From Calothrix sp. NIES-4105 (GTDB lineage Bacteria; Cyanobacteriota; Cyanobacteriia; Cyanobacteriales; Nostocaceae): a DNA stretch of 64,000 nucleotides. The notes beneath the pieces are model-generated. The model had not been told where the DNA came from. It saw only the letters and a list, made by a program, of their open reading frames with translations, and did no database searches. The stretch covers positions 7,927,717 through 7,991,716 of the forward strand of contig NZ_AP018290.1 of the NCBI RefSeq assembly GCF_002368415.1, given 5' to 3'. Shown here piece after piece: positions 1-10,664 of this stretch. Every line of letters starts with the position of its first letter. Position 1 is the first letter of the stretch. The position numbers and the translations under genes were made by a program.

Positions 1-158
1 TATCACAAATTGTTTACGGCGCCTCGATTAAAGATTTAATGGAAGTAAAACAGTCGCAAATTGATATATCTTGTGAAGAAATAATTGCCAAAAGCTTTAA
101 AAATATTACAGTCACGCGCGGAGTTCTACGCTCTGAATGTATGGAACTGTTTGGTTAG
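1..158 (+). CDS. Nucleoside deaminase, C-terminal end (partial)
   Basis: An open frame enters from the left edge (first full codon at base 3) and stops at TAG 156-158. The roughly 51 residues (ending ITVTRGVLRSECMELFG) resemble the C-terminal tail of cytidine/guanine/tRNA-adenosine deaminase-type nucleoside deaminases, where a VYG-ASI segment and a final GGIL-x3-C-x2-LF helix are usual. The zinc-binding HAE and PCxxC motifs would lie outside the window, so the substrate cannot be judged. A hairpin terminator follows directly. Confidence 0.55.
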   Translation, partial: SQIVYGASIKDLMEVKQSQIDISCEEIIAKSFKNITVTRGVLRSECMELFG

Positions 159-163
159 ATTCC

Positions 164-202
164 CTAGATTCCTGACTTCTTAAAGAAGTCGGGAATCTTA
201 AA
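164..202. terminator. Bidirectional hairpin terminator
   Basis: AGATTCC-TGACTTC pairs with GAAGTC-GGGAATCT around a short TTAAA loop. It lies between the convergent ends of the partial deaminase (+) and the response regulator (-), where a shared terminator is expected. Confidence 0.6.
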
Positions 203-848
203 CGCTGTCTTCTAAAAAAGATAAATATGATTTGGCGAATAAAGCTGCTTGAGTACGGTCGCGCAAGTTCAATCTATTTAAAATGTTTGTAACATGATTT
301 TTAACTGTCCCTTCGGATATATATAGTTGGCTGGCTATTTCGCGGTTACTGGCGCCTGAAGCAATTAAACGTAACACTTCCTTCTCGCGCGGGGTCAGTT
401 GTTCTAATGCAGGTGGAGGTGCTGGTTCTTCATTAGTTGAAAATGCAAACAGTTTTTTAACAATTCCTGGCCCCAACTGTGTGTAACCTTTATGTACTGC
501 ACGAATTGCTACAGCTAACTCCTCAGATGGAGTATCTTTGAGTAAATATCCCATTGCCCCATACTGTAATGCCGTAGCTACATACTCTGTATCGTCGAAT
601 GTTGTTAATACTAGTGTTCTTGTATCACTAAATCTTTTCTGGATTTCTCGCTGGGCTGCTACTCCGTCCATGATTGGCATCCGCATATCCATTAATACTA
701 CGTCTGGATGCAACTGAGCAATTAAATCAATCGCTTCTCTGCCGTTTTCGGCTTCCCCAACAATTTCTAAGTCTGATTCTAATTCTAATAAAGCCCTTAA
801 CCCTTGACGTATCAAGTATTGGTCATCTACCAGCAGCACTTTTATCAT
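198..848 (-). CDS. NarL/FixJ (LuxR)-type response regulator
   Basis: This is a two-domain transcriptional response regulator. The receiver domain covers residues 1-120, with the acidic pair D8-D9, phospho-acceptor D54 (VVLMDMRMP) and K104 (GYLLKD). A LuxR-type HTH covers about 151-210 (LTPREKEVLRLIASGASN... TVKNHV). I chose the start MIKVLLVDD at 848 because receiver domains begin there; an in-frame upstream start at 878 would add ten atypical residues. No kinase is directly adjacent on the same strand. The divergent GAF/PAS kinase at 1283 and the other kinases within 7 kb are possible partners, but the pairing is inference. Confidence 0.9.
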   Translation of the reverse strand: MIKVLLVDDQYLIRQGLRALLELESDLEIVGEAENGREAIDLIAQLHPDVVLMDMRMPIMDGVAAQREIQKRFSDTRTLVLTTFDDTEYVATALQYGAMGYLLKDTPSEELAVAIRAVHKGYTQLGPGIVKKLFAFSTNEEPAPPPALEQLTPREKEVLRLIASGASNREIASQLYISEGTVKNHVTNILNRLNLRDRTQAALFAKSYLSFLEDSV

Positions 849-878
849 ATTTTTATCATCACGTTTAGGAGTTCGCAC

Positions 879-1282
879 TCTATTTTATAGTTTATATAAC
901 CAGCAAGTATCAAGTTAATTGAGTGTTGATATTTGACCTTTACATAATGTCAGTAAACCAGCAAGTAATAATAAAATCCTTAGTGTCCTTAATATATTTT
1001 TATTTTTTAACACAAAAAAAAAGAAACAATAAAGAATCAAATAAATATATTATATTCATCTTAAGCAAATCTAATGTATTTTTTAGAACACCAAGTGCAA
1101 AAATGTTTGCTAGATAATAGAATAAGAATAATTTGGCTGCGTTAGTCAAACCTTATAGGACTAGATTTTTGTCTCAGTGGTGTATAAACTTATATTTAAG
1201 ATACTTATGCTTTTGTGAGGGAAGTGTTTTCAACTGTCTCCATGTAAACAATTTTTAAGACAGCAGGCTTGAGAAGGAGTAG
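879..1282. other. Intergenic region between divergent regulator and kinase
   Basis: About 400 bp of AT-rich sequence without a convincing gene. It must hold the divergent promoters of the response regulator and the kinase. A purine-rich AGAAGGAG at 1270-1277 serves as ribosome binding site for the kinase. The open frame at 923-1117 has low-complexity, K/N-rich content and no homology I recognise. Confidence 0.4.
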
Positions 1283-3481
1283 ATGGTGAATCAAGCGTTG
1301 CAGGTACTGCTATTACAATCCGGGACACATGCGGATTTAGTGTTTGAGCAACTAAAAAACGTCCGGTCGTATATAACAGTTAGACAGCAGGTAGATACAG
1401 TAGTGATGGATGAGAATCTTCTATTTTCAAGCAATTGGGATGTGATTATTGCTCATTACGGCAGTACTAAGTTGTATTATGAAGAAATATTACAAATTTT
1501 ACGCGGAGCAAAATTAGAGATACCGTTAATTCTGATTGCAGACCATATTGCTGCTGCTGATGCCGTTCGTGCGTTGAAAGCTGGGGTAAGTGATATTGTT
1601 TTTACGAGCGAAATTGGTCGGTTGCACGAAAGTATAAATTTTGAAATACAGTCTGCAAAATCACGACAGCTACAGTTACAACCAGTTAGCTCTCGACATG
1701 CAGAAGCGATTTTAGTTGGACAAAACCATGTCTTAGAATTAATCGTGCGTGGAACTCCTCTTCCAGAAGTGCTTAATGCATTGGCTTTAGTAATTGAACA
1801 GTTATCTGAGTTTCAAAAGTGTTCGTTTCTACTGTTAGACGCTTCACACAATCAGCCCTATGATGGCGCCGTAATACCAAATACATACAATCAAGCAATG
1901 AACGGTATTAATGTTGGTATATCCGGATGTTCTTGCACTATGACTGGCAGGACTTTTGAGTCAGTGGCTGTAGAGGATATTGTACAAGACCCATTCAAGA
2001 GTCAAAATCTCGATTTTGCTCAAAAATATGGGGGACAATACTGCTGGTCATTGCCCATTTTGACGAAAAGCGGGGAATTACTGGGGATGTTTGCTGTTTA
2101 TTACGACCAACCTTGTACTCCTAACGATGCTGATAAACAGCTAATCATCAAAGCGGTTCATTTGGCAGCAGTTGCAATTGAACTCGCGCGCACGGAAGAC
2201 GCTCTCAGGTTAACGCAGGCACAATTCCAACAGCTTGCTGCGAATATTCCAGGCGCCATGTATCAATTTTTGCTATCTACAGACGGTTCTTACAAGTTTC
2301 CGTTTGTAAGTCCTAGCTGTTATGAAATATATGAACTAACTCCTTTTGAAATCCAGCAAAATCCACAAAAGTTATTTGATATTGTCCGACATCAAGAGCG
2401 GTTAAATCTTCAAATTTCAATTCAGCGTAGTGCGAATAAATTAGAACCTTGGGAATGGGAAGGCAGAATTGTGACTGCTTCGGGTAAAGAAAAATGGATA
2501 AAAGGTGCTGCTCGTCCTGCACGACAACCAAATGGTGATATTCTTTGGGATGGATTAGTAATGGATATCACCGAATCGAAGCGTACTCAAGAAGCTCTTG
2601 AACAAGCGCTGCACAAATTGCAGCATACTCAAAAGCAACTTATCCAAACTGAAAAAATGTCATCGTTAGGGCAATTAGTTGCAGGTATTGCTCATGAAAT
2701 CAATAACCCTGTTAATTTCATTTGCAATAATATCAATTTTGCTAGTGAGTATGCGAGTAATCTGCTTGCTATTCTCAATCTTTACCAAAAATATTATCCT
2801 AATCCTGTAAAAGAGATACAACAACAAGCTGAAGCTGTTGAACTCGATTTTCTCAAAGATGACTTTCCGAAAATCCTGGCTTCTATGCAAACGGGAACTG
2901 ATAGAATTGATGAAATTATTCAAGGTTTACGATGCTTTTCGCGCATTGAAGAGACGACCGCGCAAAATGTCAATATTCACTCTATTATTGACACTGTGTT
3001 GCTAATTTTGCATCATCGAATTAAGCCAAATGGTCATAAACCTGGTATTAATATTATTAAACAATATAGTACTCTGCCTTTAATTAAATGTTATCCTGGT
3101 CAACTTAATCAAGTTTTTATGAATTTGATTGCTAATGCTATTGATGCGTTGGAGGAATCATTCTTGGTTAGTCTTCACAAGGTGCCACATCTATTAGATA
3201 AACTAACTATTCAAATTTCTAGTTATTTATCTAATGATAACTCATATGTAGGAATTAAAATTAGTGATAACGGCCCGGGTATTGCACTTGAAAAGCAAGA
3301 CCAAATTTTTAATGCATTTTTTACTACTAAGCCAGTTGGTAAAGGTACTGGACTTGGGCTGGCAATTAGTAAACAAATTATTGTTGAAAAGCATAATGGA
3401 AAGCTAGAATGTATATCTCAACCAGGACAAGGTACTGAGTTTGTGATTGAGATTCCAGTCGGTTTGGATGAGAGTTATTGA
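1283..3481 (+). CDS. Multi-domain sensor histidine kinase (REC-like, GAF, PAS, HisKA, HATPase)
   Basis: The 732-residue protein is soluble, with no membrane segment. Domains in order: a receiver-like fold (1-130, VLLLQSG... PLILIADH... AGVSDIV) without a clear phospho-acceptor; a GAF domain (about 150-305); a PAS domain with PAC (about 320-445); a coiled coil; HisKA with phospho-His near 473 in [10 protein letters not shown]; and HATPase with N box [14 protein letters not shown] and [11 protein letters not shown]. This arrangement is common in filamentous cyanobacteria. The ATG follows AGAAGGAG. Its last 7 bases overlap the 3' end of the convergent HD gene. The ligand and the partner regulator are unknown. 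Confidence 0.9.
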   Translation: MVNQALQVLLLQSGTHADLVFEQLKNVRSYITVRQQVDTVVMDENLLFSSNWDVIIAHYGSTKLYYEEILQILRGAKLEIPLILIADHIAAADAVRALKAGVSDIVFTSEIGRLHESINFEIQSAKSRQLQLQPVSSRHAEAILVGQNHVLELIVRGTPLPEVLNALALVIEQLSEFQKCSFLLLDASHNQPYDGAVIPNTYNQAMNGINVGISGCSCTMTGRTFESVAVEDIVQDPFKSQNLDFAQKYGGQYCWSLPILTKSGELLGMFAVYYDQPCTPNDADKQLIIKAVHLAAVAIELARTEDALRLTQAQFQQLAANIPGAMYQFLLSTDGSYKFPFVSPSCYEIYELTPFEIQQNPQKLFDIVRHQERLNLQISIQRSANKLEPWEWEGRIVTASGKEKWIKGAARPARQPNGDILWDGLVMDITESKRTQEALEQALHKLQHTQKQLIQTEKMSSLGQLVAGIAHEINNPVNFICNNINFASEYASNLLAILNLYQKYYPNPVKEIQQQAEAVELDFLKDDFPKILASMQTGTDRIDEIIQGLRCFSRIEETTAQNVNIHSIIDTVLLILHHRIKPNGHKPGINIIKQYSTLPLIKCYPGQLNQVFMNLIANAIDALEESFLVSLHKVPHLLDKLTIQISSYLSNDNSYVGIKISDNGPGIALEKQDQIFNAFFTTKPVGKGTGLGLAISKQIIVEKHNGKLECISQPGQGTEFVIEIPVGLDESY

Positions 3482-4113
3482 TTATAATTACTTAAACTTG
3501 TAATTTCGTTCTTGATATTATTACGCGCGACCAATTCTAACTGATTATATAACTCCGAGGTTGAAAAGATTCTCGCACGCTGTAAAAAAGTTTGTAATAC
3601 TTGACTTCTAAGAGCATTGTATTCATTGTCTTGCACCCAAGCGTACTCTCGACGAATACCCAACATATACTCGCGATATCGTTGTGCGTCACTTCCTAAT
3701 ATCGATAAATCTGCATCGAGGAATATTTGACTTTCAATGTCATCCTCAAAAACTTTGTGATGTTTCGTTGTTAAAATCAAACGACAGATATTATTTATCG
3801 TTGAGTCAGGAATATTTAGTAACGATAATAAGTCTCGCACGTAATTAGCACTTTTTTCTTCGTTATCATGCGCTTGTGTATCGTAAACAATATCGTGAAA
3901 CCAAACAGCAAACTCTAGTGATGATTGTTCTAATCTATACTTACTATTTAAGTTCTCTACGATTTGTAACATTTCTTGAATATGCTTCAGGTTGTGGTAA
4001 TAACGTTTTTGACACTTATATATTGCTACGATTTCAAGAAAAGTCTGATTGATTATTTTTTCATCTATGTCAAATGACTTGAGCAGGCGCCGCCACTTAT
4101 TTTGTAGTAACAT
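3475..4113 (-). CDS. HD-domain predicted metal-dependent phosphohydrolase
   Basis: This 212-residue protein has the HD-superfamily signature HNLKHI ... FAVWFHDIVYD (HD pair near residue 73) and a later DADLSILG segment. These are typical of the small cyanobacterial and proteobacterial HD proteins annotated as predicted metal-dependent phosphohydrolases (COG4339-like). The substrate is unknown; related HD proteins hydrolyse nucleotides. It converges on the kinase at 1283, overlapping by 7 bp, so the two are not an operon. Confidence 0.8.
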   Translation of the reverse strand: MLLQNKWRRLLKSFDIDEKIINQTFLEIVAIYKCQKRYYHNLKHIQEMLQIVENLNSKYRLEQSSLEFAVWFHDIVYDTQAHDNEEKSANYVRDLLSLLNIPDSTINNICRLILTTKHHKVFEDDIESQIFLDADLSILGSDAQRYREYMLGIRREYAWVQDNEYNALRSQVLQTFLQRARIFSTSELYNQLELVARNNIKNEITSLSNYNQ

Positions 4114-4307
4114 TAAGGTTTATTGATATAATCGATAATTATTTCTTATATATTACTCCAAACCTAGAGTCCCGGCAACTTTTACGAAAACCGAATTCTT
4201 TATTAGTAAATTTGCTGATTAAGTTTCATGAGTTATAATTAAAGTTGATAATACTTAATAAAAGTTAATAAATATTTAATATTTGATGTCTGAAGTATTG
4301 AACAGAT

Positions 4308-5441
4308 ATGACAAACTTTCAACCAATAGGAGACACCGAAGCTATAGAACGAATAATGGAGCTAGAGGATGAACTTCAAAGGACGCGCGAAAACCTGCAA
4401 GCAGTTATTGATGAGTTGGAGACAACAAAAGAATCAGCTCAAGTCGCAAACCGTGCGAAAAGCGCTTTTATTGCTAATATTAGCCATGAACTGAAAACAC
4501 CCTTAAATGCGATTTTAGGGTTTGCACAAATATTGCAACGCACAACAGCCATAGATTATGATAACCACTCACCGCATCAAGAACTTGAAATTATTTATCA
4601 GTCTGGGCAGCATTTACTGACACTTATCAATGATATTCTTTACTTAACAAAAAGCGAAGCGGCTATCGAATTAAAAGTTAATGATTTTCATTTTCTCGCA
4701 TTTCTTGATAATTTAATTTCGATGGTAAGATTGCGCGCGCAGCAAAAAGGTCTTGATTTTAATTATCAAGCGCTTTCGCTTCTACCTGTGATTATACGCA
4801 GCGATGAAACTCGGTTGCGGCAAGTTCTCCTCAATTTGTTAGGCAATGCCATCAAGTTTACAAACTTTGGTAGTGTATTATTTAAAGTTGGTTACATCCA
4901 AGCTTTTGAACAATCGGAACAAGTTACAAGTATATTTGTAAATAAGAGTACCAAAATCCGGTTTCAAATCACAGATACAGGTGCTGGGATACCTAGCAAT
5001 AAATTAACCGATATTTTCTTACCTTTTGAGCAGTTGAATGAAAATAGCTCTTTTCAATCTGGTACTGGACTTGGTTTAACTATTAGTCAAAATATCGTCC
5101 AACAAATGGGTGGAGAGATTAAAATTAGTAGTACTCAAGGGGAAGGAAGCGTATTTTGGTTTGATTTAGATTTATTAGACTATAACACTGCACGACAATT
5201 AGACAACGAAAAGCATATTGGTTATCAGGGTGCCACACGAATCGTTCCACCCAGTATAGACAACCTGACTCAACTCTACGAAACAGCAATACAAGGTGAC
5301 ATCCGAGCTATTCTACAACAGGCATCTATCTTAGAACAAGAAGGCGCCCAATTTATACCATTCGTCCAAGAGTTGCGACAGCTAGCAGAAAACCTGCAAG
5401 TAAACCAACTCCAACATTTCCTTTTTCAATTTTTAACGTAA
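4308..5441 (+). CDS. Sensor histidine kinase (HisKA-HATPase) with C-terminal extension
   Basis: The 377 residues begin with a coiled coil (about 10-50). HisKA follows with the phospho-His near 59 (FIANISHELKTPLNAILGF), then HATPase (about 165-285) with NLLGNAIKF, DTGAGIPS and SGTGLGLTIS. There is no sensor domain. The last 85 residues (after FDLDLLD) form a helical tail similar to linkers that precede receiver or Hpt domains, so this may be the kinase part of a split phosphorelay. A MITE-like repeat begins just after the stop. Confidence 0.88.
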   Translation: MTNFQPIGDTEAIERIMELEDELQRTRENLQAVIDELETTKESAQVANRAKSAFIANISHELKTPLNAILGFAQILQRTTAIDYDNHSPHQELEIIYQSGQHLLTLINDILYLTKSEAAIELKVNDFHFLAFLDNLISMVRLRAQQKGLDFNYQALSLLPVIIRSDETRLRQVLLNLLGNAIKFTNFGSVLFKVGYIQAFEQSEQVTSIFVNKSTKIRFQITDTGAGIPSNKLTDIFLPFEQLNENSSFQSGTGLGLTISQNIVQQMGGEIKISSTQGEGSVFWFDLDLLDYNTARQLDNEKHIGYQGATRIVPPSIDNLTQLYETAIQGDIRAILQQASILEQEGAQFIPFVQELRQLAENLQVNQLQHFLFQFLT

Positions 5442-5454
5442 CACTTGTGCTTCA

Positions 5455-5667
5455 TGTCATTAAATTTGGCTGGTTGGCTGGCAACGGATACAACGGATTT
5501 AACGGATGAGTTATTCGTCAAACATATAGATTTTGTTATTTAAAATTACTTATCCGTTACATCCCTTCGAGTTCGGCACTTTGCTTATGCCGGGAAACCC
5601 GTCCACCGCAAGTGCCTCACCGCTCTTCATCCGTTGCTAATATTTCTACCCCCCAAATTTAATGACA
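5455..5667. repeat. MITE-like element with 15-bp terminal inverted repeats
   Basis: The ends are TGTCATTAAATTTGG (5455-5469) and its exact reverse complement CCAAATTTAATGACA (5653-5667). The interior holds short repeats of the type CAACGGAT and a GCCGGGAAACCCGTCCA motif that recurs near 17793. A shorter element with nearly the same ends lies at 37103-37210. There is no coding capacity, so it would have to be mobilised in trans. It accounts for the first half of the 490-bp gap at 5442-5931; I see nothing further up to the next gene except a possible promoter. Confidence 0.6.
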
Positions 5668-5931
5668 CAAACCACTAGTAACAGATGTAATAAATCACCC
5701 GTTACATCCGTATTAATGGCTGAGAGTACTAAGTTTTGTAACTTTTATATAAGATTTGACAATTTAGATAAATTATGTATAATCAAGTTCGATACCTGTG
5801 AAATACAAAAATAATATTAAGAAATTTATTTTTGCGGTACATTAATGATAGACGGATTTATTTGGAACCACGCCGCCAAAATCAAAGTACCACATAAGCG
5901 GAACACAATTAAGGTAAGCTGAGGTTTCGCG

Positions 5932-7614
5932 ATGAACTCGAACAATGCCAATGTCAAGTCAAACAGTGCTGACACAATTTTGGTTGTGGATGACTATCCT
6001 AGTAATTTACAGGTCTTGTTTGCTTTACTGGAGAATTACGGGTTTCGAGTCTTAGCGGTGCAAAATGGGGAAAATGCGTTAAAAATAGCTGAGTCTATCC
6101 TTCCTGATTTAATATTGTTGGATATTCTAATGCCTGGTATGGATGGTTTTGAGGTTTGTCGCTTGTTGAAAGCTAAAGCTTCGACTCAAGATATTCCTGT
6201 AATCTTTTTGACGGCACTTTCAGAAACGGTCAACATAGTTAAGGGTTTTGAGTTAGGAGGAATTGATTATGTAACAAAACCGATTGAACATCAAGAACTT
6301 TTAGCACGTATTCAAACGCATTTGACGCTCAAAAAAATGCGCTACTCGTTAGCAGTGCAAAACGAAGAGTTACAACAAGAAATATCTGCACGCGAACGAA
6401 TCGAGCGTCAACAAGCCTTGGTCAGAAGGTTAACAGAGAAGATTCGCGATAGTTTAGATGAAACTCAGATTTTACAAACCGTTACAGAAGAATTAGTCAA
6501 AGTTTTAAAAACAGATAGTTGTTTGATAGAGCTTTACGACGAAAAGCTTGCAATGGCGACTATTGTATATGAGTACAAAAATACTTGTCAGTCAAGTTTT
6601 CTAGGGATGGTGCAAGAGCTTACAACACCTATATATCAACAGCTATTGCAGAAAATTCCCTCGCAATTTGTTGATGTGAGTCCGGAGTTTAGTTTTGAGA
6701 TGCAGTTTACAAAACTAGCTTGTCCAATTTTTGACAACGGCACCAGTTCGCGCATTCTTGGTAATATTTGGTTATTCAGACCTTCCGAAGCTGTATTTGA
6801 AGAGTTGGAGGTAGAACTTGTACAGCAAGTAGCTAGTCAGTGTGCAATTGCGATACGTCAAGCTCGACTTTACGAAGCGTCTCAACAGCAAGTTGAAGAA
6901 CTCGAAAAGCTCAACCGTCTCAAAGATGATTTTCTTAAGACTATTTCTCATGAGTTGCGGAGTCCGATGACGAGTATGCAGCTTGCGATGCAAACTTTAG
7001 AAAAGTTGATTCATTCAGAATATCCTTACTATAAGTCTCCGAAATTTACGCGCGTGTTAGAAATTTTTACAAATTCTGCAAAGCGTCACAATCGGTTAGT
7101 CGAAAATTTACTGATGTTATGTTATTTAGATGTTAAATCTGAGACGTTAACGTCAGAAATCATAAATTTACAAATCTTGATTTCTGAAATTCTCCAATCA
7201 TTCGAGCCATCTATTCAACATCAACAGCAGCATTTAGTGGTTGACTTACCTTTATGCTTACCGCTACTAAGTTCTCATGCTGCAACTCTAGAACGTATCT
7301 TGGTTGAACTGCTAACTAATGCCTGTAAATACACTCCCGCAGGAGAAACCATTGCATTGCAAGCTGCGTTTACTGACAAAGTTATAGAGATAAGTGTTAT
7401 TAACTCTGGTATCGTAATTCCACAAAAAGAACAGCATCGTATTTTTGACCAGTTTTATCGTATCCCCAACAATGACCCTTGGCAACATGGTGGAAGTGGA
7501 TTAGGGTTAACATTAGTTAAGAAAATGGTCGAAGTTTTAGGCGCCTCTCTGGAGTTAGAAAGTAAAGCGGGTCAAACAAAGTTTACAATTAAATTGCAGA
7601 GAGGAATATTATGA
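5932..7614 (+). CDS. Response regulator-GAF-histidine kinase hybrid
   Basis: A 560-residue protein in the order receiver, coiled coil, GAF, HisKA, HATPase. The receiver (about 14-135) has D20-D21, D64 in ILLDILMPGMDG and a KP motif (YVTKPIEH). The GAF domain covers about 165-315. HisKA has its phospho-His near 338 (FLKTISHELRSPM). The HATPase has ELLTNACKYT, a weakened G1 box (NSGIVIP instead of DxGxGI) and GGSGLGLTLV. An N-terminal receiver suggests it sits downstream of another kinase in a phosphorelay, possibly the one ending at 5441. The altered G1 box could lower kinase activity. Confidence 0.88.
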   Translation: MNSNNANVKSNSADTILVVDDYPSNLQVLFALLENYGFRVLAVQNGENALKIAESILPDLILLDILMPGMDGFEVCRLLKAKASTQDIPVIFLTALSETVNIVKGFELGGIDYVTKPIEHQELLARIQTHLTLKKMRYSLAVQNEELQQEISARERIERQQALVRRLTEKIRDSLDETQILQTVTEELVKVLKTDSCLIELYDEKLAMATIVYEYKNTCQSSFLGMVQELTTPIYQQLLQKIPSQFVDVSPEFSFEMQFTKLACPIFDNGTSSRILGNIWLFRPSEAVFEELEVELVQQVASQCAIAIRQARLYEASQQQVEELEKLNRLKDDFLKTISHELRSPMTSMQLAMQTLEKLIHSEYPYYKSPKFTRVLEIFTNSAKRHNRLVENLLMLCYLDVKSETLTSEIINLQILISEILQSFEPSIQHQQQHLVVDLPLCLPLLSSHAATLERILVELLTNACKYTPAGETIALQAAFTDKVIEISVINSGIVIPQKEQHRIFDQFYRIPNNDPWQHGGSGLGLTLVKKMVEVLGASLELESKAGQTKFTIKLQRGIL

Positions 7615-7640
7615 TAAATAAGATTTCCGACTTTTTAATA

Positions 7641-8768
7641 CTATGTTTGTAAAAGTTTTTGAAATCGCTTATTGTGACGTACAGCCTCTAAATCTGGGTC
7701 GGTTTTTGCTGCAGGTAAATATTTACTGGGATTTATTTTAATTGCTTGGGCAATCCAATCGACAGCCAAGCTTGTTTTTCCCTGACATGCATAACAATAG
7801 CCTTTGTTATACATGCCATTTGCGTGGTTGGGTTTAATTTCTAATGAACGGTCAATATTTTGATGTGCTTCATGATATTTACCGAGTTTGGTCAGAGCGT
7901 AACCTCGGTTATCCCAAGCTTCGTAGTTGTTTGGGTCTATTTGAACAGATTTTGCGTAAGAGTCTATTGCTTCTTTGGTTTTGCCTAGGCGCCGCAAAGT
8001 TATGCCGCGATTATACCAGGTTTTAGTATCATTTGGTTCGATTTTTACTGCACGGTCGTAGCAAGCTAATGCTTCAAATTCATTTCCCATTTGACTTAAC
8101 ATCAGTCCACGGTTAACCCAAGCTGGTGAATATGTAGCATCAACTTCAATCGCTTTATCAAAACTTTCGATAGCTTCTTTTAGTTTTCCCCAAACCATGA
8201 AAGCACAACCACGATTAAACCATACTGCTGGGTCATCTGGTTGAATGCTTATTGCTTGGTCGTAGCTGCGAATAGCTGCTTTGAAACGTTTTAAGTTTGT
8301 TAAAGCATTGCCTCGATTTGTAAAAGCTTTATAATAACTTGGGTTAAATTCAATCGAACGCTCATAAGCGTTTAAAGCTTCGGTATGGCGCCCTAGTTCA
8401 AATAGCGAGTTACCTTTTGAGTCCCAACTTTCGTAGTCATAAGGATATAATGTAAGCACTTGGTCAAAACCTTCGATTGCTTCAGAATGCTTACCTAATT
8501 CGGCTAATATTAAACCGCGATTAAACCAGGCACTACGGTCTTTTGGGTTGAGTTCCAGAGCGCGATTAAAATTTTCTACTGATTCGGTGTGACGCTTTAG
8601 GTGTCCTAGAACTAAACCTCGACAACACCAAGCATCACCATAATTTGGGTCATGTGTGATAGCTGCATTCAAGGGTTCTAGTGCTGCTGCAAATTCCCGC
8701 GCTTCAAGTAGACGGACGCCTTCAGAAAGTAATTTTTCAGCGATTAAATGGTGTTCGTTCATAAGCAT
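7641..8768 (-). CDS. Tetratricopeptide repeat protein
   Basis: The 375 residues are built almost entirely of about ten 34-residue TPR units, each with the W-x-N-R-G / A-x-x-x-F-D-x-A-L pattern (for example AWFNRGLILAELGKHSEAIE). There is no signal peptide or catalytic domain, so it is a protein-interaction scaffold. It runs convergent to the kinase at 5932 and has no obvious operon partner except the coiled-coil gene upstream on the same strand (40 bp gap). Confidence 0.88.
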   Translation of the reverse strand: MLMNEHHLIAEKLLSEGVRLLEAREFAAALEPLNAAITHDPNYGDAWCCRGLVLGHLKRHTESVENFNRALELNPKDRSAWFNRGLILAELGKHSEAIEGFDQVLTLYPYDYESWDSKGNSLFELGRHTEALNAYERSIEFNPSYYKAFTNRGNALTNLKRFKAAIRSYDQAISIQPDDPAVWFNRGCAFMVWGKLKEAIESFDKAIEVDATYSPAWVNRGLMLSQMGNEFEALACYDRAVKIEPNDTKTWYNRGITLRRLGKTKEAIDSYAKSVQIDPNNYEAWDNRGYALTKLGKYHEAHQNIDRSLEIKPNHANGMYNKGYCYACQGKTSLAVDWIAQAIKINPSKYLPAAKTDPDLEAVRHNKRFQKLLQT

Positions 8769-8808
8769 CGACTTGATTTAATGCCATATGAATAATTATA
8801 GTACTATT

Positions 8809-9360
8809 CTACACGAGCGATTTACGATAATTAGTTACTTCTTCTTGAATTTTATTTACAATAGCTTGAAAACGAATAAATCTACAACCCAACTCTTGAT
8901 ATTGAAGTCGCGTTTGTTTGGAAATATTCCTAATTTCCTTTGATTTCACAATAATTTCATTAACAAGCTGATTGCGAGTTGGGTTTGTTTGAATGTTAGA
9001 CCTTTCTATTTTTTTCAATTCTTCTGGTTTAACTGATAAGCCATAGATAACATTAAGCAACTTTGCTACCAACTCACTGCCACCTTCTTCATCCTTCAAA
9101 ATTGTTTTAGCTATTGCTTTAGCTTCATCATAGCTTACACCTAACATCAGTGCCTTAGCCAATTGGTCATTTATAATTTCTAATTCCTGGCTGACCTCAA
9201 GCAATTCGTTTTCTAATTTACATGTATGTAATTTTTGACTCTCTACTAACTCGCGTAATAATTCTATCTCTTCTCTTGCAGCTAACAATTCTTCATTATT
9301 TTCTTGATTTCTTAATCCTGGAGAATCACTTATTTGAGTTATGTCATTATTTTTATACAT
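8809..9360 (-). CDS. Coiled-coil protein of unknown function
   Basis: 183 residues, with a long predicted coiled coil at about 22-75 (AAREEIELLRELVESQ...) and a second helical part at 125-183. I do not recognise a family. It lies 40 bp upstream of the TPR gene on the same strand, so the two may be co-transcribed. It was kept because the reading frame is intact, the composition is protein-like and the ATG is followed by a sensible N-terminus. Function is unknown. Confidence 0.6.
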   Translation of the reverse strand: MYKNNDITQISDSPGLRNQENNEELLAAREEIELLRELVESQKLHTCKLENELLEVSQELEIINDQLAKALMLGVSYDEAKAIAKTILKDEEGGSELVAKLLNVIYGLSVKPEELKKIERSNIQTNPTRNQLVNEIIVKSKEIRNISKQTRLQYQELGCRFIRFQAIVNKIQEEVTNYRKSLV

Positions 9361-9562
9361 ATATTTAAGTTTTGTGTAGTCATGCTTATAAACTATCTTA
9401 ATAGTATACGTCTTTTAGCGGGTTGAGTAATTTCATGTGTATCTAGTTGTAGTTAATTTGTATGGTGGGCTTCGGGCTACCCTACTATAGTAGGTTATTA
9501 TCTGCTTGCGGGTTTGAATTTAAAATTCGAGTTATCTACGATACAACCACGGGAGAAATGCG

Positions 9563-10657
9563 ATGTCCACCTCGTCTCAACTGGAAAGATTCGGCAACCA
9601 CCTGCTAATTGGTATTTCTGCTACTCACTTAAACGACGATGATAAAAGGTTACTTAGTACTGTAAAACCGATAGGAATAGTATTTTACGGTAAAAACTTT
9701 CAAGCTGGGCGCCACTATGAAGTTTGGTTACAAACTTTTAAAGAGTTAAGCGCGCAAATACGTTTGTATGCTGAACGGGATGCGATGTTTATGACGCTTG
9801 ACCATGAAGGAGGTCGTGTTCATCGTCCCCCGTTTCCCATTACTCGTTTTCCTGAAGCTTATTTAGCTTCTTCTCATGCACGTGAAGTTGCTGTATGTGC
9901 TGCTATCGAACTCAAATCGATGGGTATTAATGTTTCATGGGCGCCTGATGCTGATATTTATTCTAATCCCAATAATCCAATTATTGGCACGCGCGCTTTT
10001 GGAACTACCCCTGACTCGGCAACTCTAGGCGCCTTATCATATTTAGATGGACTTCGCAGTGAAGGTATAATTGGTTGTGCAAAACACTTTCCGGGACATG
10101 GTGACACAAGTACCGATTCGCATTTAGAGTTACCTGTACTTCATTTAACTAAAGAAGAATTACAAACGCGCGAACTTTTACCTTTTCAAGCTTTAATTGG
10201 CGCCAAGGTTCCAATGGTAATGACGGCACATATTTTATTTCCTAAGATAGATGCGAATGTTCCAGCAACATTATCAAAAACAATATTAACAGGAATATTG
10301 AGGGAAGAATTGGGATTTGAAGGGGTAATAGTATCTGATGATTTAGATATGAAAGCTGTTGCTGATATGTATGCAAAACCAGGAACGGTAACACAAACAT
10401 TTAATGCAGGCTGTGATTTACTAATGGTATCGCGTAATTTACCGTCATCATCAATAGAAAGAACAATTGCAATAGCACAAGATTTTGCCGACTCAATTAA
10501 TAATGGTAGTCTTGATGAAGAAATTGTAGAAAGCGCAAAAATACGAGTTGATAAGCTTTTGGCTATGACTGGACAATATGAAGCACATCTATTAGATAAA
10601 GAGATTTTACGGCGCCATGCTGAGTTAGTGATTGATTGTGCCTTTACCAACCAATAA
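9563..10657 (+). CDS. Glycoside hydrolase family 3 beta-N-acetylhexosaminidase-like protein
   Basis: 364 residues matching single-domain GH3 enzymes of the NagZ type, which remove N-acetylglucosamine during peptidoglycan recycling. Visible signatures are DHEGGRVHR, the catalytic loop KHFPGHGDTSTDSHLELP (about 173-190) carrying the family's His/Asp acid-base dyad, and the nucleophile segment VIVSDDLDMKAV near 260. There is no signal peptide, which fits a cytoplasmic recycling role. Four GGCGCC palindromes lie inside the frame. A hairpin repeat follows the stop. Confidence 0.85.
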   Translation: MSTSSQLERFGNHLLIGISATHLNDDDKRLLSTVKPIGIVFYGKNFQAGRHYEVWLQTFKELSAQIRLYAERDAMFMTLDHEGGRVHRPPFPITRFPEAYLASSHAREVAVCAAIELKSMGINVSWAPDADIYSNPNNPIIGTRAFGTTPDSATLGALSYLDGLRSEGIIGCAKHFPGHGDTSTDSHLELPVLHLTKEELQTRELLPFQALIGAKVPMVMTAHILFPKIDANVPATLSKTILTGILREELGFEGVIVSDDLDMKAVADMYAKPGTVTQTFNAGCDLLMVSRNLPSSSIERTIAIAQDFADSINNGSLDEEIVESAKIRVDKLLAMTGQYEAHLLDKEILRRHAELVIDCAFTNQ

Positions 10658-10664
10658 AATGTAG